Positions 17,163 to 25,175 of a stretch of 47,285 nt of DNA are shown in pieces (the stretch's first letter is position 1; every line of letters begins with the position of its first letter). The stretch is from Acidithiobacillus concretivorus (GTDB taxonomy: Bacteria; Pseudomonadota; Gammaproteobacteria; Acidithiobacillales; Acidithiobacillaceae). The position numbers were made by a program, and so were the translations under genes. The stretch spans positions 1 to 47,285 of the forward strand of contig NZ_JABELD010000022.1 in NCBI RefSeq assembly GCF_018853445.1, read 5' to 3'. The notes under the pieces are model-generated. The model was not told where the DNA came from, did not search any database, and worked only from the letters and a program-made list of their open reading frames with translations.

Positions 17163-17870
17163 ATGGCGCATTCCAGCGAACGTTTAGATCATCTGCTCTC
17201 CCGACTGGGTTATTGTAGTCGCTCGGAAGTACGTGATTTGCTGCGCGAAGGGCGCGTGTCAGCAGATGGAATGCCGCTGCGCAAGGCTGCTACCAAGGTA
17301 GATCCAGCCAGTGTGCAGATAGATGAAGAAGCGCTGGATCATCCTTATCCCCTCTATGTGCTGTATCACAAACCCCTCGGTAAGGTCTGTGCGCATGATG
17401 ATCCTCGTGCCATTTATCAGGATTTTCCACCGCGATGGCGTTACCGGCGACCCAGCTTCAGCAGCGTCGGACGTCTGGATCGGGAAACCAGCGGCGTGTT
17501 GTTGCTGACCGATGACGGAGACTGGCTGCATCGTTGGACCAGTCCCCGCTATGACATTCCGCGCCGGTATCGAGTAACTTTGCAAAATCCTTTGCAGGGC
17601 CATGAAGCCGACATACTGGCTTCGGGCACCTTGCTGCTGGAGGGAGAGCAGAATCCTTGCAAAGCGGCAGAAATGATCCCGCTCGGCATGACTGAACTAC
17701 AATTGACCCTCCATGAAGGACGTTATCACGAGGTGCGGCGTATGTTTGCGGCTTTGGATAATCTGGTGCTCAGTCTGCATCGCGAAGCATTCGGACCTTT
17801 TACCCTGGACGATCTGGCACCAGGGCAGTGGCGGGAACTCAGCGAAATCGAACGGCAAAGGGAGTCATAA
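17163..17870 (+). CDS. rsuA: 16S rRNA pseudouridine synthase, RsuA family
   Basis: 235 residues. An N-terminal S4 RNA-binding domain (ERLDHLLSRLGYCSRSEVRDLLREGRV) is followed by the catalytic domain with GRLDRETSGVLLLTDDG, Asp106 being the expected nucleophile (Asp102 in E. coli RsuA), and EGRYHEVRRMFAAL. The family isomerises U516 of 16S rRNA. RluE/RluF-type specificity cannot be fully excluded. The stop is two bases before the Nudix gene. Confidence 0.9.
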   Translation: MAHSSERLDHLLSRLGYCSRSEVRDLLREGRVSADGMPLRKAATKVDPASVQIDEEALDHPYPLYVLYHKPLGKVCAHDDPRAIYQDFPPRWRYRRPSFSSVGRLDRETSGVLLLTDDGDWLHRWTSPRYDIPRRYRVTLQNPLQGHEADILASGTLLLEGEQNPCKAAEMIPLGMTELQLTLHEGRYHEVRRMFAALDNLVLSLHREAFGPFTLDDLAPGQWRELSEIERQRES

Positions 17871-17872
17871 AC

Positions 17873-18322
17873 ATGGTCTGGAAGCCGCATGTGACGGTTG
17901 CTGCAATGGTGGAGCAAGACGGACGTTTTTTGCTGGTCGAAGAAATGGTAGAAGGGCGTCGATGTTTCAATCAGCCTGCCGGTCACTGGGACCCTGGTGA
18001 AACCCTGCTTGACGCGGTCGTGCGCGAAACCATGGAAGAGACGGCCTATGTTTTTGAGCCCGAATATCTCACCGGTATTTATCATTGGGAGCACCCCGCC
18101 AAAGATTTGACCTACCTGCGTTTTGCTTTTGGCGGCAGGTTGGGTGCCAAGCGTCCAGACTACACGCTGGATACCGGCATCATTGGCCCGGTATGGATGA
18201 CGCTGGCAGAAATACAGGCGCAGAGCGAACAACTGCGTAATGTCATGGTGCAGCGTTGTATTGCGGATTATTTAGCCGGAAATCGCTATCCTCTCGAAAT
18301 TTTACACAGTCTGACAGACTGA
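17873..18322 (+). CDS. nudJ: Nudix hydrolase, NudJ-like phosphatase
   Basis: 149 residues starting MVWKPHVTVAAMV, close to E. coli NudJ (MFKPHVTVACVV). The Nudix box is GHWDPGETLLDAVVRETMEETA; the usual Gly near its end is replaced by Ala, as in some NudJ-type proteins. The upstream QPAGH is typical of the group. NudJ hydrolyses HMP-PP, thiamin diphosphate and nucleoside di/triphosphates. The start was chosen at ATG 17873, just after rsuA, over an in-frame ATG inside rsuA. GGGAGTC precedes it. Confidence 0.9.
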   Translation: MVWKPHVTVAAMVEQDGRFLLVEEMVEGRRCFNQPAGHWDPGETLLDAVVRETMEETAYVFEPEYLTGIYHWEHPAKDLTYLRFAFGGRLGAKRPDYTLDTGIIGPVWMTLAEIQAQSEQLRNVMVQRCIADYLAGNRYPLEILHSLTD

Positions 18323-18377
18323 CGCTGGCTCTGCCTCGTGCTATATTGGGGAAAAGGCATCGGTAGAGACGATGAAT

Positions 18378-18899
18378 ATGATAGACGCAGACGGCTATCG
18401 CCCCAATGTGGGCATGATTATTTGCAATGAACACAATCAGGTGTTGTGGGCCAAACGCCGGGGTGAGAATGCCTGGCAGTTTCCGCAAGGCGGTATTGAT
18501 TATGCGGAAACACCAGAACAAGCCATGTTCCGTGAGCTCGAAGAAGAAGTGGGTACGGCCAAGGTTTGTATTCTTGGGCGGACTCAGGGGTGGTTACGTT
18601 ATGAAGTTCCCTGTTCCCGGCATCGGGCCCAGCGGCGTCGTTATCGCGGGCAAAAACAAATCTGGTTTTTGCTGCGTTTTGAAGGCGATGAGGCGGAAAT
18701 AAACACCTTGACGACTCAGCATCCCGAATTTGAAACCTGGCGCTGGGTGGATTACTGGATGCCTGCCCGGGAAATTATCGCCTTTAAAAGACGGGTTTAC
18801 TGGCAGGCATTGCAGGAGTTAGCCCCACTGATTAATGTTGGACCACCTCCTGCTGATGCTGCTGAGTCTAAGAGAAAAGTTTCCCCTTCAGCAGGTTAA
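18378..18899 (+). CDS. rppH: RNA pyrophosphohydrolase
   Basis: 173 residues. The start MIDADGYRPNVGMIICN is the conserved RppH N-terminus, so ATG 18378 is preferred over ATG 18372. WQFPQGGIDYAETPEQAMFRELEEEVG (33-59) holds the Nudix box, with the RppH-type QGG before it. FKRRVYWQAL near the end is also conserved. RppH removes pyrophosphate from mRNA 5' ends and so triggers RNase E-dependent decay. It is the second Nudix gene in a row, 55 bases after nudJ. Its 3' end overlaps the convergent yidB-like gene by 32 bases. Confidence 0.95.
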   Translation: MIDADGYRPNVGMIICNEHNQVLWAKRRGENAWQFPQGGIDYAETPEQAMFRELEEEVGTAKVCILGRTQGWLRYEVPCSRHRAQRRRYRGQKQIWFLLRFEGDEAEINTLTTQHPEFETWRWVDYWMPAREIIAFKRRVYWQALQELAPLINVGPPPADAAESKRKVSPSAG

Positions 18900-19272
18900 G
18901 CCCCTGGCTCAACAGGTCTTCATCGGCAGGTACTTCGCCGTTGGGCGTCAAGTGATTGATGAGTTCGGGCAAGGCCTGAGACAAGCCGCTCGCTGCGGTG
19001 TCCGGATCAATGCCGATTTTGCTCGCAATTTGTTGAACCGTGTCACTCCCTAATACTTGCTGGATCTGATCCGCGCTGATGGGCAGATTGGAGCCATTAC
19101 TGATCCAGGATTGCACGACATCACCAAGACCCTGGCTCTGCAGTTGTTGAACGAGTCCGGAAATGCCCCCGGGTTGGTTTTGAACAAAATTGACGGCTTC
19201 GCCCAGCAGGGAACTCTGGTTACCATCTGATCCACCGCTGAGTGCGGACATGGCAGAATCAAGCAAGCTCAT
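18868..19272 (-). CDS. YidB-like DUF937 protein
   Basis: 134 residues, small and acidic, without membrane segments. The DUF937/YidB pattern is GGISGLVQQLQSQGLGDVVQSWISNGSNLPISADQIQQVLG in the middle, followed by ASKIGIDPDTAASGLSQALPELINHLTPNG. ATG 19272 is favoured over ATG 19278 because AGGAG lies 7 bases before it. Function is not established for the family. Confidence 0.88.
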   Translation of the reverse strand: MSLLDSAMSALSGGSDGNQSSLLGEAVNFVQNQPGGISGLVQQLQSQGLGDVVQSWISNGSNLPISADQIQQVLGSDTVQQIASKIGIDPDTAASGLSQALPELINHLTPNGEVPADEDLLSQGLNLLKGKLFS

Positions 19273-19318
19273 GATCATTCTCCTGAAAAGTGGTTATGGA
19301 TGGGTTTTACCCCTCCCG

Positions 19319-19348
19319 ATTATCACCAGTTAAAGCGTTTCAATTCAA
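19319..19348 (-). promoter_or_regulatory. Possible promoter for the yidB-like gene
   Basis: On the minus strand: TTGAAT (19348-19343), an 18-base spacer, GATAAT (19324-19319), about 45 bases before the start codon. The rest of the 19279-19413 gap is AT-rich, with no gene seen. Confidence 0.45.
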
Positions 19349-19413
19349 GAAAATAATCATAAATATCAATATAATATGTATCTAACAAGGTGTAGGCTGC
19401 AGAGCGTTTCATA

Positions 19414-20505
19414 TTACACATTAAACAAAAAGTTCAGTACGTCCCCGTCATGTACGACATAATCCTTACCTTCCGCACGCATTTTGCCGGCTTCCTTGGC
19501 ACCATGCTCACCTCGGTACTGGACGAAATCCGCGTAGGCGATAGTCTGGGCGCGGATGAAACCGCGCTCGAAATCACTATGAATAACACCAGCTGCCTGG
19601 GGAGCCGTGGCCCCGATGGGAATGGTCCAGGCCCGTACTTCCTTGACCCCGGCCGTAAAATAGGTCTGCAGGCCCAACAGGCCATAGGCGGCGCGGATGA
19701 TACGATTCAGTCCGGGTTCTTCCAGTCCGAGGTCCTGCAGAAAGGCACTTTGCTCTTCAGCTTCCAGTTCAGCCAGTTCGGATTCAATGGCCGCACACAC
19801 CGGAACCACGCTGGCATGGCGTTCGCCCGCCCAGGCCTCCAAAACTGGACGCCAGGGTCCATCCTGAATTTCATCTTCTGCCACATTGGCAATGACCATC
19901 ATGGGTTTCATGGTGAGCAAAAACAGGCTACGCAAATGGGCTTTTTCTTCAGCACTCATGCTGAGACTCGCGGCGGGTTTGCCACTATTGAGATGCGGCA
20001 GCAGGCGGGCCATGGCAGCGGCTTCGGCGACGGCATCCTTGTTGCCGCCCTTGGCCTGGCGGGCAACCCGCGCCTGACCTTTTTCGACCGTACTGATATC
20101 CGCCAGGATGAGCTCCGTCAACACAGTGTCCAGATCGGCCACGGGGTCCACCTGACCGCTGACATGAACGACGTTGGGATCTTCAAAGCAGCGCGTAACC
20201 AGAGCAATAGCGTCTGTTTCCCGAATGTGGGCCAGAAACTGGTTTCCCAAACCCTCGCCCTGGGCTGCACCCGCCACCAGCCCGGCAATATCCACAAACT
20301 CCATAGTGGCCGGAACCACATTTTGGGGCTTGACGATTTCGGTCAGCGCCTGCAGCCGGGGGTCCGGCACGGACACCAGCCCCACATTGGGTTCAATGGT
20401 GCAGAAAGGATAATTTTCAGCGGCGATACCGGCTTTGGTGATCGCATTGAATAGCGTGGATTTACCCACATTGGGGAGACCGACGATGCCACAGGCCAAA
20501 GCCAT
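19414..20505 (-). CDS. ychF: Ribosome-binding ATPase YchF (OLA1 family)
   Basis: 363 residues, the standard size. The P-loop GLPNVGKST lies at 9-17, with the switch region around [12 protein letters not shown] and [21 protein letters not shown]. The helical domain follows, then the C-terminal TGS domain, ending [38 protein letters not shown]. YchF binds ATP in preference to GTP and associates with ribosomes and the proteasome-like stress machinery. It lies 9 bases after pth; pth-ychF is a very conserved pair. Confidence 0.97.
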   Translation of the reverse strand: MALACGIVGLPNVGKSTLFNAITKAGIAAENYPFCTIEPNVGLVSVPDPRLQALTEIVKPQNVVPATMEFVDIAGLVAGAAQGEGLGNQFLAHIRETDAIALVTRCFEDPNVVHVSGQVDPVADLDTVLTELILADISTVEKGQARVARQAKGGNKDAVAEAAAMARLLPHLNSGKPAASLSMSAEEKAHLRSLFLLTMKPMMVIANVAEDEIQDGPWRPVLEAWAGERHASVVPVCAAIESELAELEAEEQSAFLQDLGLEEPGLNRIIRAAYGLLGLQTYFTAGVKEVRAWTIPIGATAPQAAGVIHSDFERGFIRAQTIAYADFVQYRGEHGAKEAGKMRAEGKDYVVHDGDVLNFLFNV

Positions 20506-20514
20506 AAAAAACTC

Positions 20515-21084
20515 CTAATCGCTGTGCAGGGTTTTCTGGGCCGCATCACTGCGACCATGAAGAAATTCCGGAAGAACCGCCAGGCTGTGCTCAATCGCCA
20601 GATCAATTGCGGATTTATCCGTTGGCGAAGCTGCGCCCAGTACATAATTTATGACGGCATCCTTGTGCCCGGGGTGACCGATGCCAAGGCGTAAGCGCCA
20701 GTAATCCCGCGTACCCAGCGCCCGATCCAGGTCGCGCAAGCCGTTATGCCCGCCATGTCCGCCACTCCATTTCAAACGCGCCGTACCGGGCGGTAGATCG
20801 AGCTCGTCGTGTATCACTAAAATACGCGCCGCAGGCACCTTATAAAAAGCGGCCATGGCCTGGACCGGAGCACCGCTGCGATTCATGAAATCCTGGGGCA
20901 GGCACAAGCCCAGTTGTTGTCCGGAATTTTGCGTGGTCGCTGCCAGGCAATGCCAGCGTGACTCCAAACGTAAAGACGCCCCAGCCTTTTCTGCAAAGGT
21001 CTGGAGCGCCCAGAAACCGGCGTTGTGACGGGTACGGGCATATTCTGCCCCGGGATTTCCCAGCCCCGCCAGCAACCAGTCCAT
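20515..21084 (-). CDS. pth: Peptidyl-tRNA hydrolase
   Basis: 189 residues. GLGNPGAEYARTRHNAGF near the start holds Asn10 and the catalytic His20. DFMNRSG, VIHDELDLPPG and GGHGGHNGLRD are also conserved. It cleaves the ester bond of peptidyl-tRNAs dropped from ribosomes. It is six bases downstream of rplY and nine upstream of ychF. Confidence 0.97.
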   Translation of the reverse strand: MDWLLAGLGNPGAEYARTRHNAGFWALQTFAEKAGASLRLESRWHCLAATTQNSGQQLGLCLPQDFMNRSGAPVQAMAAFYKVPAARILVIHDELDLPPGTARLKWSGGHGGHNGLRDLDRALGTRDYWRLRLGIGHPGHKDAVINYVLGAASPTDKSAIDLAIEHSLAVLPEFLHGRSDAAQKTLHSD

Positions 21085-21090
21085 TTTACC

Positions 21091-21705
21091 TCACTCGGCG
21101 GCTTCGGGAGTTTCTTCCGCTTCAGCGCCGGTACGGGGGCTATGAATGGAGACAACTTCCTTGTCATCTTCATGCTGGAGCGGAATCAGGATAACACCGG
21201 CCGGCACGCTGATCTGCGACAGATGCAGGCTTTCGCCTTTTTCCAGCTTGGCAATGTCCACTTCGATGGCTTCGGGCAGACGATCAACCGGTGCCTCTAC
21301 TTCCACGTCCGTCAGGGCGCGGTGTAGTACGCCACCGGCCTTGATGCCCACGCAGGTGCTTTCGTGGAGGAAATGGATAGGCACATGCAGACGCACGGTT
21401 TCACCGGCATGAACCCGCATGAAATCCATGTGCAGGACTTCTTCCTTGTAGGGATGCATCTGGATATCACGGATCAGGGCAGTTTCCTTACCCTTAGGGA
21501 ATTCCAGGGTGATCACATGGGTGTAGGCCCGTTCGTCAGCCAGAAGCTTGCGCAACAGACGTGCTTCAATACTCAGACCCATGGCTGCCTTGTTATCACC
21601 ATAAAGTACGGCAGGGACCATGCCCGTACGGCGCAGGCGACGGCTGGCACGCCGACCATTTTCTTCACGCGGCATGGCCGCAATTGCAAAATCTGTCATT
21701 TTCAT
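21091..21705 (-). CDS. rplY: 50S ribosomal protein L25 (CTC form)
   Basis: 204 residues, the long two-domain form: an N-terminal 5S rRNA-binding L25 domain (REENGRRASRRLRRTGMVPAVLYG) and a C-terminal TL5/CTC beta domain with VPIHFLHESTCVGIKAGGVLHR. It ends in an acidic tail of Glu/Ala residues. An AAGGAGTAATGA-type site precedes the ATG. rplY-pth-ychF is a standard cluster; here mrdA, rather than prs, is immediately upstream. Confidence 0.96.
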   Translation of the reverse strand: MKMTDFAIAAMPREENGRRASRRLRRTGMVPAVLYGDNKAAMGLSIEARLLRKLLADERAYTHVITLEFPKGKETALIRDIQMHPYKEEVLHMDFMRVHAGETVRLHVPIHFLHESTCVGIKAGGVLHRALTDVEVEAPVDRLPEAIEVDIAKLEKGESLHLSQISVPAGVILIPLQHEDDKEVVSIHSPRTGAEAEETPEAAE

Positions 21706-21711
21706 TACTCC

Positions 21712-23664
21712 TTATGGTGTTGTGGATTGAGCGGGGCGAGGGTTGACAGAACCTTTCTCCCCATAACTGAGGGGCGCATCATAATGCGCGCTTGCCGATT
21801 GAGCAACCTTTGCCGGCATTTTTGCAGATAATTTTTGTGGAGCAGGAGCAGGAGCAGGAGCAGTCTGATCCGGCTGCAAATACGCCTTAATGACGGCACG
21901 GGCTACCGGTAGGGCTTGCCAGGCATTGTAACCGCCATTTTCGACCACCACCGCTACGGCAATTTTGGGATGATCCAGCGGTGCCCAGCCAATAAACAGC
22001 GAGTCATTATTGTAAATAGTGCGTCCATTTTTATAGCCCATAGGGACCTGGGCGGTACCGGTTTTGCCGGCAATGCTGATACCGGGAATGCTCACCGTAT
22101 GGCAGGTGCCGGTATTGACGCAGGCTTCCATGCCTAGATGCACCGCATGCATGGCTTCGGCAGAAATATGCAGATTTACGGGTGTGGCATTGGGAATAGG
22201 AATAGTCTTGCCGCTTTGCGGGTCAATGAAGGCCTTGGCGACCTGAGGTTGCACGAGATAGCCGCCATTGGCGAGGGCAGAAACAGCGCGGACCAACTGC
22301 AGCGGCGTTTCCAGTAAATAGCCCTGACCAATACCCAAAATCACCGAGTCACCGGTGTACCAGGGGGCATGAAGATGGGCGCGTTTCCAGGCCGGAGTCG
22401 GGACCAGACCGTTTGCGCCACCGGGCAGGTCAATGGGCGTTTTCTGCCCGAAGCCGAAACGCCAGAGGGTCTTGTCCTGCAAATTAATCCCCATTTTGAC
22501 GGCCAGCTTGTAGTAGAAAACATCCACTGACCAGGCGAGAGCCTTGGTGATGCCGGTCTCTCCAAAACCACCCCGATTCCAGTCCCAGTAGGTGTGTCCT
22601 CCCAACTGATAATTGCCGGGGCAGTAAGTATGAAAATCCGGGCTGATCACACCCTCCTGGACGGCCTGGATGGTATAAAAAGGCTTTGCGCAGGAACCCG
22701 GCGGGTACAGGCCATTATCCGCCCGGTTCATGAGTGGTCGGCCCGGATTGTTGAGCAGTGATTGCCAGTGCGCATTACTGATGCCATCCACAAACCAGTT
22801 GGCGTTAAAGCTGGGGCTGGTGACCATGGCGAGAATGCCACCATTATTGGGGTCCATGGCGATGACCGCACCGCGATAGCCTTTACCCTGCAAGGCTTCT
22901 GCCCCTGCCTCCTGAACCCGCAGCCGCAGATGGGTAATCAGATTACTGCCAGGATGAGCGGCAATCTGGCGAAGGGTGCCTACCGGCAAACCCCGGGCAT
23001 TAATATCCTTGATTTCATAACCCATGTCGCCACGCAGCTGGCGTTCGTAATAGCGTTCCAGGCCATTTTTACCAATATAATTACGACCCACATATTTACT
23101 GGCATGAAAATCTTTCAGGTCAGCCCCGGTAATCGGTCCGACATAACCGACGACATGGGAAAACAAGGCGTCATAGGGATAATGGCGATGCATCATGGCG
23201 ACAATACGCACGCCCGGCAGTTCCATGGCGCGGACGGATACGGCTGCAATTTGCGTCGGATTCAGATCAGCCTTCAAAACAATCGGGTCAAAGTCCGGCT
23301 TGCCGGCGCGTCGTGCGGCAAATTGCTGCAGATCTTCCGGACTCAAGCTCAGAAGGTGCTGCAAAAATTGCAGGCTTTGTTGCAGGTGAGGCACCTGATC
23401 CGGGGTGATTTCGAGGGCATAGGTGGGCTGATTTTCTGCCAGAACCTCTCCATGATCCGCCAGAATCAGGCCCCGAGGCGGAGCCAGGGGCACCAGAGCC
23501 ACATGATTGTCATAGGCCAGCTCGCGAAATTTGGAGTAATGCAATACCTGCAGGTCCAGTACCCGCAAGACAACTCCCAGGATAGCCAGGAGCATCAACA
23601 GTGCCGCAACACCCAGGCGAAAGCGAAAACTGCGCGTACGTTTTAATGATTCGGATAAGGGCAT
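21712..23664 (-). CDS. mrdA: Penicillin-binding protein 2 (peptidoglycan D,D-transpeptidase)
   Basis: 650 residues. One N-terminal membrane anchor (about 15-36), then the PBP dimerisation domain and the transpeptidase domain with the active-site SxxK at S324-CA-K327, SVD at 379-381 and KTGTAQ near 535. It crosslinks elongation-phase peptidoglycan in the rod complex. The C-terminal ~50 residues, rich in Ala/Pro/Lys, extend beyond the catalytic core and include an AP repeat encoded by a DNA microsatellite. mrdB/rodA is not adjacent; instead rplY follows after 6 bases. Confidence 0.95.
   Translation of the reverse strand: MPLSESLKRTRSFRFRLGVAALLMLLAILGVVLRVLDLQVLHYSKFRELAYDNHVALVPLAPPRGLILADHGEVLAENQPTYALEITPDQVPHLQQSLQFLQHLLSLSPEDLQQFAARRAGKPDFDPIVLKADLNPTQIAAVSVRAMELPGVRIVAMMHRHYPYDALFSHVVGYVGPITGADLKDFHASKYVGRNYIGKNGLERYYERQLRGDMGYEIKDINARGLPVGTLRQIAAHPGSNLITHLRLRVQEAGAEALQGKGYRGAVIAMDPNNGGILAMVTSPSFNANWFVDGISNAHWQSLLNNPGRPLMNRADNGLYPPGSCAKPFYTIQAVQEGVISPDFHTYCPGNYQLGGHTYWDWNRGGFGETGITKALAWSVDVFYYKLAVKMGINLQDKTLWRFGFGQKTPIDLPGGANGLVPTPAWKRAHLHAPWYTGDSVILGIGQGYLLETPLQLVRAVSALANGGYLVQPQVAKAFIDPQSGKTIPIPNATPVNLHISAEAMHAVHLGMEACVNTGTCHTVSIPGISIAGKTGTAQVPMGYKNGRTIYNNDSLFIGWAPLDHPKIAVAVVVENGGYNAWQALPVARAVIKAYLQPDQTAPAPAPAPQKLSAKMPAKVAQSASAHYDAPLSYGEKGSVNPRPAQSTTP
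21839..21862. repeat. Hexanucleotide microsatellite (GGAGCA)x4
   Basis: Four exact tandem copies of GGAGCA lie inside the 3' part of mrdA. On the coding strand they encode alternating Ala-Pro in the C-terminal tail. Copy-number change would keep the frame. Confidence 0.85.
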
Positions 23665-23740
23665 GGGTGGAACAAACCTGCTTCAATTTGCAAATGATGG
23701 AGGTGCTTCGTAAACTCGGTGTCGGAATGTCCGGCTAAAA

Positions 23741-23992
23741 GTGGGTGGCGCAGTGTTAGAATCCCGATATGAGTCCCTGTTTGCAGTGTTGGAGAATGCT
23801 ATCACGGATTATCGCGGATTGCGTCGCCAACTGGAAGGAGATGGTCGCAACAAGCATTCCGTGCAAGCCCTGCAGGCCCAAATTCAAAAGCTGAAAGCGG
23901 AAAACCGGACGCTGCAAGAGCGTCAGGAAGAAATCTGTTTGCGCCTGAATGATCTGCTTGCGCAGGTCAATGGTTGGGAAAGCGAACTATAA
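23741..23992 (+). CDS. ZapB-like small coiled-coil protein (TIGR02449-type)
   Basis: About 79-83 residues. Almost all of it is a predicted coiled coil: LENAITDYRGLRRQLEG, then QALQAQIQKLKAENRTLQERQEEICLRLNDLLAQVNGWESEL. Small coiled-coil proteins of this kind directly upstream of zapA are annotated as ZapB-like division factors. There is no in-frame ATG; GTG 23741 or GTG 23753 must be the start, the latter having GGTGG 4 bases upstream. The neighbouring zapA 20 bases downstream supports a role at the FtsZ ring. Confidence 0.75.
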   Translation: MGGAVLESRYESLFAVLENAITDYRGLRRQLEGDGRNKHSVQALQAQIQKLKAENRTLQERQEEICLRLNDLLAQVNGWESEL

Positions 23993-24011
23993 AATCATCA
24001 GGGAGAAGTCT

Positions 24012-24326
24012 GTGTCCGAAGCAAAGCCCACAAATGCCGTGCAACAAATTTCCGTCACCCTGCTGGATCAGCATTATCAGATACCCTGTCCGGATGAAGA
24101 GCGGGAGCTGTTGCTGGAAGCCGTGCGACTACTCAATGAACAATTGGAGGTGGCGAGAAGCCGTGGCAAGTTGCTCAGCCGGGAGCGCGCCACCCTGATG
24201 GTGGCCGTGAACCTGGCAGCGGATTTGCAGCGTACCCGGCAGACATTGCTGGCGCGTGAGCATGATCTGCATCTCGTCGAACAGCGTCTGCAGCAACTGG
24301 TTGACAGGGCCAAGGGCTCAGAGTAA
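24012..24326 (+). CDS. zapA: Cell division protein ZapA
   Basis: 104 residues from GTG 24012, with GGGAGA 6 bases upstream. The N-terminal ZapA fold ISVTLLDQHYQIPCPDEERELLLEAVRLLNEQL is followed by a long C-terminal helix used for tetramerisation. ZapA bundles FtsZ filaments at mid-cell. An in-frame ATG 21 codons upstream has no ribosome site and lies within the preceding gene. The 3' end carries the 6S RNA promoter. Confidence 0.93.
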   Translation: MSEAKPTNAVQQISVTLLDQHYQIPCPDEERELLLEAVRLLNEQLEVARSRGKLLSRERATLMVAVNLAADLQRTRQTLLAREHDLHLVEQRLQQLVDRAKGSE

Positions 24327-24329
24327 CTT
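24301..24329 (+). promoter_or_regulatory. 6S RNA promoter within the zapA 3' end
   Basis: TTGACA (24301-24306, perfect -35), a 17-base spacer, TAACTT (24324-24329). It predicts a start near 24335, exactly where the terminal stem of the 6S RNA begins. Confidence 0.65.
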
Positions 24330-24334
24330 GAAAT

Positions 24335-24520
24335 TGCCTCCTGCGAGGCACGAGTGGCCGAGACGATTCCTGAACCAATACTGTCTATCCAGGGAGTCCC
24401 CAGTCATCATCGTGGTGTGCAGCTCCCTTGCGGAGTAGCCTGAAGCGATGTGTGGATTCCCACCTGTTCATCAGGTTCTGGGGGTAGCGGGCCACACGAC
24501 CATCGCGGGAGGTTTCTTGT
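24335..24520 (+). ncRNA. ssrS: 6S RNA
   Basis: The region between zapA and the formyl-THF cyclo-ligase gene, where 6S RNA sits in many gammaproteobacteria. The ends pair: CCTCCTGCG near 24338 with CGCGGGAGG near 24505 gives nine continuous pairs, one a G-U. Just inside, GTGGCC pairs with GGCCAC, and GAACC with GGTTC. The result is a long irregular rod with a large central loop, the 6S form that mimics an open promoter and sequesters sigma-70 RNA polymerase. The length of about 185 nt is typical. The exact ends are estimates. Confidence 0.8.
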
Positions 24521-24582
24521 TTTCTGAAACTGAAGCAGTAAATCCATCTGATCCGGTTTCCAAGGGCAGCTTGCGCAGAGCA

Positions 24583-25146
24583 ATGCGACAGCAACGCCAA
24601 TCGCTTTCTCCGCAGCATCTCCAGCAGGCGGCGCTGGCACTTTCCCGTCACATTCTCCAGCTCAGTCACTACAAAAAGGCCCGGCGTATTGCCCTCTATT
24701 GGCCTATGCAGGGCGAAATTAATCCTCTCCCGCTGATGTACCATCGCCTGAGTCGTCACAAACAGTTCTATTTACCGGTACTATCAGGAAGTTTTGCGCA
24801 AAAGCTGCGCTTTGCGCCTTTTCATGGAGAGAGCCGCATGCGCCCCAATGGCTTCCGTATTCCTGAGCCTCAGGTAGCAGCCGATTTGCTGATGACTCCG
24901 CAGTCGCTGGATTTGCTGATTTTGCCCCTGGTGGCGTTTGATACAGAAGGTTATCGCCTGGGTATGGGCGGGGGATTTTATGATCGTAGCCTCGCCAGCA
25001 TGTCCCACCGCCAGCATTGGCAACACCCGCGTCTGCTGGGGGTCGGCCATGCTTTTCAGCAGTTAGCCAGAGTCCCCCGCGAACCCTGGGACGTGCCGCT
25101 CAGCATCATCTGCACCGACCTCGCCTGTCACCGTATTATGGTTTGA
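24583..25146 (+). CDS. fau: 5-formyltetrahydrofolate cyclo-ligase
   Basis: 187 residues from ATG 24583, where MRQQRQSLSPQ aligns with the E. coli YgfA start MIRQRRRALTPEQ. The frame is open further up to 24448, but that is the 6S RNA gene; TTG 24517, behind GGGAGG, is a possible alternative. Conserved features: YLPVL, GFRIPEP, DLLILPLVAFDTEGYRLGMGGGFYDR and PWDVPL near the end. It converts 5-formyl-THF to 5,10-methenyl-THF using ATP. Confidence 0.92.
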   Translation: MRQQRQSLSPQHLQQAALALSRHILQLSHYKKARRIALYWPMQGEINPLPLMYHRLSRHKQFYLPVLSGSFAQKLRFAPFHGESRMRPNGFRIPEPQVAADLLMTPQSLDLLILPLVAFDTEGYRLGMGGGFYDRSLASMSHRQHWQHPRLLGVGHAFQQLARVPREPWDVPLSIICTDLACHRIMV

Positions 25147-25175
25147 TCGTATTGAAAATATCCAGATATGGAGTG

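Noticed and set aside
19450..20454. Plus-strand open frame (334 codons) opposite ychF
   Set aside because: Mirror of the highly conserved YchF sequence; no protein-like motifs.
22762..23646. Plus-strand open frame opposite mrdA
   Set aside because: Antisense shadow of the PBP2 N-terminal half, low complexity and without a start site.
23949..24011. In-frame ATG start for zapA 21 codons upstream
   Set aside because: It lies inside the preceding gene without a ribosome site; GTG 24012 has GGGAGA and gives the family N-terminus.
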